From Casp-actino8 sp001510455 (lineage in GTDB: Bacteria; Actinomycetota; Acidimicrobiia; Acidimicrobiales; Ilumatobacteraceae): 64,000 nucleotides of DNA. The notes beneath the pieces were generated by a model that saw only the letters and a program-made list of their open reading frames with translations, was not told the DNA's origin and did not search any database. The first letter of the stretch is position 1. Every line of letters starts with the position of its first letter. The position numbers and the translations under genes were made by a program. Below are positions 33,114-39,977 of the stretch, one piece after another. The stretch is taken from positions 1-64,000 of the forward strand of contig JAQCIK010000010.1 of assembly GCA_027592035.1 (NCBI GenBank). Reading direction: 5' to 3'.

Positions 33114-34376
33114 ATGGCCCCGTCACCTCTTCCGAGAACTTCGCGCTCGGCCGACTCCGTGATTGCCGATCTCGCCGCACTTCGATCCAACGACGTGAAG
33201 TGGTCGGAGGGTCGGGCCTTCGGAATGGTGTACGACGGTGGACCCGCCGTGCACGCCGTTGCCGAGCAGGCGGCGTCGATGTACTTGCACGAGAACGCTC
33301 TCAACACCAAGGCGTTTCCGTCGCTCGCTCGACTGCAGTCCGATGTGGTGTCGTGGACGGCATCGCTCATGCACGGCCCCGACACCGCGGCTGGGTTCAT
33401 GACCTCCGGTGGTACCGAGTCGATTCAAGTGGCCGTTCTCGCCGCCCGTGAGCGAGCCCGGGTCGAACGTGGCGTGACCGAACCCGAGATGGTCGTCTCC
33501 GACACCACCCATGCCGCTTTCCACAAGTCGGCTCACATGTACGGGATGAAGGTTCACAAGGTCGCGTGTCGATCCGATTTCACGGCCGATGTCGCTGCAA
33601 TGGCGTCGCACGTGAACGACAACACGGTTCTCGTCGTCGGATCAGCACCGCAGTATCCGCAGGGAGTCATCGATCCGATTCCCGACATCGCCGAGTTGGC
33701 GGCCACGGTCGATGCCAATTGCCACGTCGATGCGTGCATGGGTGGATTCGTACTTCCGTTCGCCGAAATAATCGGACGCAATGTCGAACCGTGGGACTTC
33801 CGCGTGGAAGGTGTCCACTCGATCTCGGCCGACGTGCACAAATTGGGATACGCACCCAAGGGTGCATCCGTGATCGTCTACCGCAATCGCGAACTTCGTG
33901 CGCATCAAACGTTCGTGTTCTCCGATTGGCTCGGGGGCTTCTACGCGTCGCCGAATCTTCAGGGCACACGATCAGGACTTCCGATGGCCGCCGCCTGGGC
34001 AGTCATGTCGACACTCGGTATCGAGGGGTACACCGAGTTGACCCGCCGAACTCTCGAGACCGCCGATGCGATCCGCGATGCCGTGCGTTCGATCGATGGA
34101 CTGACCGTCCTTGGTGATCCGAGGTTCCATCTACTGACGATTGCGAGTGACACGACGTCGAAGATGCCGATCGATGCCTTCGCTCTGGGTGACGCACTGC
34201 TCGCTCGCGGTTGGTTCCACGATCGCCAGTCGCCACCCGACACTCTGCACGCCACGGTGTCGAACTCGAACGTCGATCACCTCGCCGACTACCTCACCGA
34301 CCTGCACACCTGTGCCGAGCAGGTTCGGGGTTCGATCGCCTCCGATCGTTCCACCAACTACGCCACCCTCGACTGA
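33114..34376 (+). CDS. Sphingosine-1-phosphate lyase-like PLP-dependent enzyme (group II decarboxylase fold)
   Basis: The protein (420 residues from ATG 33114) has the S1P-lyase layout: FMTSGGTESIQVAVLAARE, HAAFHKSAHMYGMKV, CHVDACMGGFVLPF, and the PLP Schiff-base lysine in ISADVHKLGYAPKGASV (about K243), then NLQGTRSGLPMAAAWAVM. This is closer to sphingosine-1-phosphate lyase than to glutamate decarboxylase. The substrate in this organism is unknown and could be another amine phosphate or an amino acid. It is probably co-transcribed with the DDN-like gene. Confidence 0.85.
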   Translation: MAPSPLPRTSRSADSVIADLAALRSNDVKWSEGRAFGMVYDGGPAVHAVAEQAASMYLHENALNTKAFPSLARLQSDVVSWTASLMHGPDTAAGFMTSGGTESIQVAVLAARERARVERGVTEPEMVVSDTTHAAFHKSAHMYGMKVHKVACRSDFTADVAAMASHVNDNTVLVVGSAPQYPQGVIDPIPDIAELAATVDANCHVDACMGGFVLPFAEIIGRNVEPWDFRVEGVHSISADVHKLGYAPKGASVIVYRNRELRAHQTFVFSDWLGGFYASPNLQGTRSGLPMAAAWAVMSTLGIEGYTELTRRTLETADAIRDAVRSIDGLTVLGDPRFHLLTIASDTTSKMPIDAFALGDALLARGWFHDRQSPPDTLHATVSNSNVDHLADYLTDLHTCAEQVRGSIASDRSTNYATLD

Positions 34377-34378
34377 CC

Positions 34379-34441
34379 CTTGGTGCTACTGGTGGCACAT
34401 TCCCGCGAAACACGTGACGCTTTTGCCACCAGAACCACCAA
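34379..34441. repeat. Structured dispersed repeat, copy 2
   Basis: 18-bp arms TTGGTGCTACTGGTGGCA (34380-34397) and TGCCACCAGAACCACCAA (34424-34441) pair with two mismatches around a 26-nt loop. The reverse complement matches copy 1 at 30165-30220 through both arm and loop. It sits between two convergent genes, again beside a GNAT gene. Confidence 0.7.
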
Positions 34442-34450
34442 GTCAGCGAG

Positions 34451-34882
34451 TCAGAGGGTGAAGCGGTAGACGTTGGTGTCGCGGGCGACGAAGCCGAGGC
34501 GCTGGTACAACCGATTCGCCGCCTCACGACTCGGACGGGAGGTCAACTCCACCGTGATCGCTCCCTCGGCCCGGGCTCGATCGAGGGCCGCTCGGTTCAG
34601 AGCCTCCCCCACACCGTGCCCGCGAGCCGACTCGTCGACCACCACGTCTTCGATCCAGGCGCGCACACCCGTCGGAATTCGGAACGTGGCCAAGGTGAGG
34701 GAGCCGACGATCACTCCCTCGACCCGAGCGACGAACAGACTCGACGCTTCGGAAGCGACGAGGGCTTCCAGCTGAGAGCGGGTCGGCGGGGGGTTCGACG
34801 ACGACAACTGCGGGATCAGACGTGCGAAGGCTTCCACGACCTCGTCGGTCACCGTTTCACAGATCGTCACCTCGGTCGTCAT
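34451..34882 (-). CDS. GNAT-family N-acetyltransferase
   Basis: The product of about 143 residues has the GNAT core: VIVGSLTLATFRIP, AWIEDVVVDESARGHGVGEALNRAALDRAR with the acetyl-CoA pyrophosphate loop (RGHGVG), and the C-terminal EAANRLYQRLGFVARDTNVYRF. Substrate unknown. ATG 34882 is chosen over the GTG at 34888 because GAGGAG precedes it at a normal distance. It has a short leader after the TACACT hexamer and is divergent from the SCO6745-like gene. Confidence 0.88.
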   Translation of the reverse strand: MTTEVTICETVTDEVVEAFARLIPQLSSSNPPPTRSQLEALVASEASSLFVARVEGVIVGSLTLATFRIPTGVRAWIEDVVVDESARGHGVGEALNRAALDRARAEGAITVELTSRPSREAANRLYQRLGFVARDTNVYRFTL

Positions 34883-34900
34883 CACCACTCCTCGAGTCCG

Positions 34901-34906
34901 AGTGTA
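34901..34906 (-). promoter_or_regulatory. -10 hexamer TACACT for the GNAT gene at 34451-34882
   Basis: On the minus strand TACACT lies 18 nt before ATG 34882; a GAGGAG ribosome site lies between, so this transcript has a short leader. Confidence 0.4.
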
Positions 34907-34920
34907 CGAGTCGGGTCACC

Positions 34921-34926
34921 TACGGT
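34921..34926 (+). promoter_or_regulatory. -10 hexamer TACGGT for the SCO6745-like gene
   Basis: TACGGT ends 6 nt before ATG 34933: leaderless pattern. Confidence 0.5.
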
Positions 34927-34932
34927 TGCTCC

Positions 34933-35835
34933 ATGGACACGTCCCAGCTCTCGACCAAGGCCCGAGCTCTCGGTGCCGCTCTCGAACCCTTCGTCGGGCA
35001 GGTGTACTTCTCCCCCGAATGTCACGACAACTACGTGGCCCTCGGCTTTCAACCGTCGCCCGGACTCATGAACGGGGTGACCATGCCCGAGATGGTCTCG
35101 TACTTCACGAGTCGCGGCTCGCTCATGGGACGGGTTCCCGGTGAAGTGGTCGCCGCAGCCTTCGCCGTCTTCAACCCACTCGTCGTGATACCCGCCGTCA
35201 CCACCGGTTGGACGCTCACCGACGCACCTTCCATCTGCGACGCACGACGACGCGGTGCGATCTCACAACTCGAGCGGATACTCGGAGCCAAGCCCGGTGG
35301 AATCGGCGACGCGCGAGGCGCGCTCGAACGCGCCGTGTCCGTTCTACGACCCGAGGGTCGACCGCTCTTCGCTGGAACGCTCAGTCAGTCGATCCCCGAC
35401 TCCGATCTCGGAGCGGCGTGGCACTTCGGTGACATGCTCCGTGAATTCCGGGGGGACGCGCACACCGCCGCCTGGATCTCGGCTGGGCTCGATGCCACCG
35501 AGATCGGGCTCCTCACCGAACTCTTCTGGGGGCTGCCACTCAAGTCGTACAGCCGGACCCGCGGGTGGAGCGAGGACGACTATTCAGCAGCCGTCGAGCG
35601 CTTGGAATCGCGCGGTCTCGTGAAGGACGCCGCCTTCACGACAGCCGGTCGCGAACTTCGTGAACTGGTCGAGACGCACACCGACGAACAGATGAGCGGA
35701 GCAATCGATGCTCTCGGAGACGGTTTCTCGCGACTGATCGATCAGCTCTCGGCGTGGAGTGCCGCCGTTCGCACCATGAAGGGCTACCCCGAGTCGGGCC
35801 CGCACGAACTCGCCGAAGCGGCGTCAAAGCGCTGA
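34933..35835 (+). CDS. SCO6745-family protein with C-terminal winged-helix-like region
   Basis: The 300-residue protein matches the actinobacterial SCO6745 group: ALGAALEPFVGQVYFSPECHDNYVALGF at the start, MPEMVSYFTSRGSLMGRVPGEVVAAAFAVFNP, and a MarR-like C-terminal part (WSEDDYSAAVERLESRGLV, then FTTAGRELRELVETHTD). The function is not established; the last third suggests nucleic-acid or ligand-controlled binding. An amidohydrolase gene follows after 10 nt, so they are likely one operon. Confidence 0.8.
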   Translation: MDTSQLSTKARALGAALEPFVGQVYFSPECHDNYVALGFQPSPGLMNGVTMPEMVSYFTSRGSLMGRVPGEVVAAAFAVFNPLVVIPAVTTGWTLTDAPSICDARRRGAISQLERILGAKPGGIGDARGALERAVSVLRPEGRPLFAGTLSQSIPDSDLGAAWHFGDMLREFRGDAHTAAWISAGLDATEIGLLTELFWGLPLKSYSRTRGWSEDDYSAAVERLESRGLVKDAAFTTAGRELRELVETHTDEQMSGAIDALGDGFSRLIDQLSAWSAAVRTMKGYPESGPHELAEAASKR

Positions 35836-35845
35836 GGAGCGACCC

Positions 35846-37174
35846 ATGACATACGACTTGATCGTCACCAATGGCGTCGTGATGCCCATGAACGGCGGAG
35901 CGATCATTCGTGACGGCGCAGTGGCGATTTCGGGCAATTCGATCGCCGCCGTCGCTTCAGCCGACGCGCTCGACACCGCTTCGGCGGCCCGCGTGATCGA
36001 CGCCCGAGGGCGCGTGATCATGCCGGGCTTCTGCAACAGTCACACGCACATCGCATCGAACGTCCTTCTACGCGGTCTGCTCGAAGACGTTCGCCTCTTC
36101 GAATGGCTCCAGACCATGTGGAAGCTCAAGCAGAACTTCGATCCCGAGACCTTGTACTGGGCGTCACTGTGCGGTGACCTCGAAATGCTGAAGGCCGGTA
36201 TCACGTCGTTCAACGAACACTTCGACGCGTACGACGTCGAACCGCAGATCGAAGCCCTGAAGGAGATCCCGCTACGCGCCACTCTCGGTTACGGGTTCGC
36301 CGACCGAGGTCTGTACGCCCCACGAACCGAGTACTCGCACCGCACCATGGCCGACTTCGCATCGATCGTGCAGCGACACCATCGAACCAACGGCGATCTC
36401 CTCCACGTCGCACTGTCACCCCACGCGGTGTATTCCTGCGGAGCCGAGATGTGGAACGAGGTCCGGCGACTCGCCGACGATCTCGGAGTAATCGTGCACA
36501 CCCATCTCTCGGAAGGCATGCAGGAGGTGAACTACTGCCTCGACAATTACGGACTCCGACCCGTGCAGTGGTTGCACTCGCTCGGTTTCCTCGGACCCGA
36601 CGTGACGGCTGCGCACTGCTCACAACTCGATGACGACGACATCGCGATCATGGCCGAGACCGGTACCAAGATCGCCCACTGTCCGATCTGCAACGCCAAG
36701 TTGGGCTCGGGCACCATGCCGCTGCGCAAGGTCCTCGAGGCTCGCGTCACGGTCGGACTCGCCACCGACGGGCCGGCCAGTCACAACACTTCCGATCTCT
36801 TCGAGGAGATGAAGTTCGCCGGCCTCATTCACAAGACGATGGTGGACGACGTCGAATTCCTCACGATCGATCAGCTGCTCGAATTGTCCACGTGTCAGGG
36901 TGCGATCGCCATGCATCGGCCCGAGACCGGGCTACTCGAGGTGGGAGCCAAGGCCGACCTGATCGTGGTCGACCTCGACACTGCTCACTCCCAACCCGTG
37001 TACGACGAACGAGCCGCCCTCGTCTACTCGGCCCGAGCCGATGACGTCACGCACAGCATCGTCGAAGGACGTGTGCTCATGGAGGAGCGGGTGGTCATCG
37101 GCGTCGACGAGGAGCGGATCAGGGCCAAGTTTCACGAAGCGGCCCACGATCTGAAGATCCGCAGTCTTCGGTGA
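35846..37174 (+). CDS. Amidohydrolase (TRZ/ATZ; S-adenosylhomocysteine/guanine deaminase type)
   Basis: The 442-residue enzyme has the metal ligands of the amidohydrolase fold in order: NSHTH (H66, H68), IVHTHLSE, VTAAHC and GLATDGPASHNTSD with the catalytic Asp. The order and spacing match cytosine/guanine deaminase, MtaD-type SAH/MTA deaminase and chlorohydrolase relatives. It probably deaminates a purine-like nucleoside or hydrolyses a triazine-like ring. It follows the SCO6745-like gene by 10 nt. Confidence 0.88.
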   Translation: MTYDLIVTNGVVMPMNGGAIIRDGAVAISGNSIAAVASADALDTASAARVIDARGRVIMPGFCNSHTHIASNVLLRGLLEDVRLFEWLQTMWKLKQNFDPETLYWASLCGDLEMLKAGITSFNEHFDAYDVEPQIEALKEIPLRATLGYGFADRGLYAPRTEYSHRTMADFASIVQRHHRTNGDLLHVALSPHAVYSCGAEMWNEVRRLADDLGVIVHTHLSEGMQEVNYCLDNYGLRPVQWLHSLGFLGPDVTAAHCSQLDDDDIAIMAETGTKIAHCPICNAKLGSGTMPLRKVLEARVTVGLATDGPASHNTSDLFEEMKFAGLIHKTMVDDVEFLTIDQLLELSTCQGAIAMHRPETGLLEVGAKADLIVVDLDTAHSQPVYDERAALVYSARADDVTHSIVEGRVLMEERVVIGVDEERIRAKFHEAAHDLKIRSLR

Positions 37175-37207
37175 GGCATCGGTCGCGATCCGTGGAAGAC
37201 TGATCGC

Positions 37208-38287
37208 ATGATTCTCGAAAGCCTCACGGTGCCGGTGACCGACTTCGCGCGCAACACCGGCTGGGATCCGAAACCCGAAGGACTCTGTCGCGGTGAGGTC
37301 TGCGTTCCGGCCCCCGGTGCCCTCGACGACAACCACGTGAACGTACGAGTGGCGGCCGACAAGTTGGGCATGCCGCTCGTCGAGAGTCCCGAGCACGGTG
37401 TGTACGCACTCGGGCCGGCCACACTCGGCGGTCGTGCCCTCAACACCGCCGTCGCCGCCGATCCCGAACTCGTGAACTACGACGGAACCCGCTTCTTGCT
37501 CTCGTCATTGCGTGGCAAGAAGGTGGTGCTGGTCGCCTGGTCCAGTTATTGAGGCTGCCGCTCCAGCCTGCCCGGGTGGCAGGCGCTTCACACCGAGATC
37601 GAGAGCCGCGGTGCAGTCGTCGTGACGGTTGCACTCGACGTCGACCCCGAACACGCTCGTCCCTGGAGTGAGCTTGCTGCTCCCACTCATCCGTGCGTCG
37701 TCGACACCACTCATGCCACTGGCGCCGCCTTCGGCTTCACCAACATTCCGATGGCCGTCTGGATCGACGAGAACGGAGTTCTCGTGAGGCCGGCCGAAGC
37801 CGCGTCCATCGAACGAAGCCCGCTACGCGACATGGACGTCCCCGAAGGTCTGCCCGAGAGTCTGACGGCCATGTTCCGGGCCGTGAAGGAGATTCCCGAC
37901 GATGCCGAGGCGTACCGAGCCGCTCTGCTCGACTGGATCGACAATGGTGCGAAGTCGGACTTCGCGTTGACTCCCGACGAGGTGGTCGAGCGCAGCCAAC
38001 CGCGCAGTGCCAACGAAGCGATGGCAGCCGCCAACTTCGAACTCGGAGATCACCTCCGCCGTCGTCACGGCGACGAGGCTGCCGTTCCGTTCTGGCGGGA
38101 GGCACACCGATTGCATCCGCTCAATCTCACGTACAAACGACAGGCCTGGACTCTCGTCACTACGGCTCCCGATGCCACCGAGAACGACCTGATGCAGGGA
38201 CCAAACGACGTGTACGAGAGCAATCTCCTCGACGACGTCCTCGGTCACGGAGGATTCGGAGCCTTCATCGTCCGACCACAACTCTGA
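37208..38287 (+). CDS. Thioredoxin-fold redoxin with in-frame UGA (candidate selenoprotein, Sec115)
   Basis: Read through TGA at 37550-37552, the frame gives 359 residues. The redox site reads VLVAWSSY-U-GCRSSLPGWQ: U115 stands where redoxins such as TlpA/ResA have the attacking Cys, and C117 follows after one Gly (UxC instead of CxxC). IPMAVWIDENG further on carries the usual cis-Pro. No stop lies between 37553 and 38285, the frame is unchanged, and a hairpin starts 13 nt after the TGA (37566-37584). The first 100 residues include a C-x4-C (C27, C32); the last 100 resemble TPR helices. The alternative is a nonsense mutation, but both halves look intact. Sec machinery is not in the window. 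Confidence 0.8.
37566..37584 (+). other. Candidate bacterial SECIS hairpin
   Basis: GCCTGCC-CGGGT-GGCAGGC forms a 7-bp stem with a 5-nt loop containing Gs, starting 13 nt after the UGA; the loop begins 20 nt after it. The loop G and the UGA-to-loop distance fit the known bacterial SECIS consensus (short stem, G early in the loop, about 16-37 nt spacing). Confidence 0.65.
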
Positions 38288-38292
38288 CGCGA

Positions 38293-38298
38293 TAGCGT
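38293..38298 (+). promoter_or_regulatory. -10 hexamer TAGCGT for the PAC2 gene
   Basis: TAGCGT ends 7 nt before ATG 38306: leaderless pattern. It gives the PAC2 gene its own promoter just after the redoxin stop. Confidence 0.5.
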
Positions 38299-38305
38299 TT
38301 CGTCA

Positions 38306-39268
38306 ATGGCCGATCTCGAACACGTGAGATGGATCCGGCGCCCCGAGTTGCGCCATCCCTACGTGGTCGCTGCCTTCACCGGCTGGAACGATGCCGCCGA
38401 TGCCGCCAGTGGAACAGTGAAGCATCTCGTCGAAACGATGAACGCCACGCCACTCGCCGAGATCGATCCGGAGGCGTTCACCGACTTCGCCACGATTCGG
38501 CCTCACGTCCGACTCTCCGAGTCGGGAACCCGGCACATCGTGTGGCCCACGGTCAGCCTCTGGACGGTCTCGACTCCCGAACGAGATCTCATCCTCGTTC
38601 TCGGACCCGAGCCAGCTCTGCAATGGCGCGCGTTCTGTCAGCAGATCATCGGAGTCGCCCAGGCCTACGGTGCGAGCACGATGATCTCACTCGGTGCACT
38701 GCTCGCCGATGTCGCCCACAATCGGCCCATCCAGGTGCTCGGAACTGCGGCCGATCAGGTCGCCATCGATCGTTTCGATCTTCGTCGCAGTCAATACGAA
38801 GGCCCGACCGGCATCGTCGGCGCACTCGCCGACGCGTGCCACCGAGCCGGTATGTCGAGTGTGTCGTTGTGGGCTGCGGTTCCGGCGTACGCCGCTCAGA
38901 TCCCGTCGCCCAAGGCGTCCCTCGCTCTCGTCGAACGACTGAGCGAACTCCTCGACGTCGACATGCCGCACACGCCGCTCTCCGAACTCGTCGAACATTA
39001 CGAAGATCAGGTCGAACAGCTCGTCAACAGCGACTCGTCACTCAGTCGATATCTCGAACGCATCGAGAACATGGACGATGACGACTACGAATACGACGAC
39101 GACGAAGACGAAGACATCGAAATCCTCATCGACGACGAAGGATCACTCGACGAACTCCCTCCGGAAGATCGTCCTCGCGACGACACGCCTCTTCCCGACG
39201 GCCCGGTCGACAGCGACGCTCTGATGCAAGAGGTCGAGCAGTTTCTTCGCAGTCAGGGAGACGACTGA
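38306..39268 (+). CDS. PAC2-family protein (proteasome-assembly-chaperone-like)
   Basis: The 320-residue protein has the PAC2/DUF75 layout: RHPYVVAAFTGWNDAADAASG at the start, LILVLGPEPALQWRAF, ISLGALLADVAHNRPIQVLGTA, and YEGPTGIVGALADACHRAGM. Residues about 250-300 are a very acidic tail (runs of D and E). In actinobacteria PAC2 proteins are near-universal and may aid proteasome or other complex assembly; the bacterial role is not settled. The 3' end overlaps the convergent Nudix gene by 16 nt. Confidence 0.85.
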   Translation: MADLEHVRWIRRPELRHPYVVAAFTGWNDAADAASGTVKHLVETMNATPLAEIDPEAFTDFATIRPHVRLSESGTRHIVWPTVSLWTVSTPERDLILVLGPEPALQWRAFCQQIIGVAQAYGASTMISLGALLADVAHNRPIQVLGTAADQVAIDRFDLRRSQYEGPTGIVGALADACHRAGMSSVSLWAAVPAYAAQIPSPKASLALVERLSELLDVDMPHTPLSELVEHYEDQVEQLVNSDSSLSRYLERIENMDDDDYEYDDDEDEDIEILIDDEGSLDELPPEDRPRDDTPLPDGPVDSDALMQEVEQFLRSQGDD

Positions 39269-39954
39269 CGCCACACCGGATCACGTGGTGGATCGAAACT
39301 CGCCACACCGGTCGCTCCACCGATCGCTGCGAAGGCCATCGGACCCCACCATTGCACCCCGGCCGTCGGATCGGGCAACGATGACTCGGCGAACCATCCG
39401 ATGCCGTCGGTCTCGAGCGGATGACCGTCGAGAGTTCCGCCCGTGGCTCGACAGTGGAAGAGCAACATGTACATCCCGAAGCGACTGAATCCCATGCGTT
39501 GTCCGTCGATCACACCGAGAAGCTGAGCCGGTTCGCATTCGATGCCGGTCTCTTCGAACACTTCCTTCACTGCGACTTCCGATGCGGAGTACCCGACATC
39601 GGCCCACCCGGTCGGATACAGCCACACTCCCGAATCGGGACGACGAACGAGAAGGATTTCACCGTCGTCGTTGCCGACGATGGCACCGATCGCCACTTTC
39701 GGAGTGACGTAACCAGGTACGCCTTCTCCGACCGATTCCATCCATTCCTGGATGAAGTGGTCTTGTTCACGCCGAACGGCGAGGGCTTCGTCAGCCGCCG
39801 CCTTGATGTCGGACGCCACGTGCAGAACCTCTTCGTATCGTTCGCGTTCGTACAAGTTCTGGGTGAAGCCGAGACCCGTGCGAGCGATACCGGCCAGGGT
39901 TTCGCTCCAACGCACCAGATCGCGTGTGAAGTCGGACGGCTCGGCGTCACTCAT
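39253..39954 (-). CDS. Nudix hydrolase with N-terminal helical domain
   Basis: The 233-residue protein has an N-terminal helical domain of about 70 residues (RDLVRWSETLAGIARTGLGF) typical of the Nudix_N_2 group, then a Nudix box variant (GYSASEVAVKEVFEETGIE). The catalytic EE pair is present; Lys replaces the usual Arg. Members hydrolyse ADP-ribose, NDP-sugars or similar diphosphates. The ATG at 39954 is supported by TAGCGT 7 nt upstream. It is downstream of glnD on the same strand but has its own promoter signal. Confidence 0.85.
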   Translation of the reverse strand: MSDAEPSDFTRDLVRWSETLAGIARTGLGFTQNLYERERYEEVLHVASDIKAAADEALAVRREQDHFIQEWMESVGEGVPGYVTPKVAIGAIVGNDDGEILLVRRPDSGVWLYPTGWADVGYSASEVAVKEVFEETGIECEPAQLLGVIDGQRMGFSRFGMYMLLFHCRATGGTLDGHPLETDGIGWFAESSLPDPTAGVQWWGPMAFAAIGGATGVASFDPPRDPVWRQSSP

Positions 39955-39961
39955 GACGCAG

Positions 39962-39967
39962 ACGCTA
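39962..39967 (-). promoter_or_regulatory. -10 hexamer TAGCGT for the Nudix gene
   Basis: TAGCGT on the minus strand ends 7 nt before ATG 39954: leaderless pattern. Confidence 0.5.
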
Positions 39968-39977
39968 GTCGCATCGA

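Noticed and set aside
37208..37552. A separate 114-residue protein ending at TGA 37550, with a second gene from GTG 37622
   Set aside because: The two parts are in the same frame, share one thioredoxin fold, and the break is exactly at the redox residue. No ribosome site or -10 hexamer precedes 37622.
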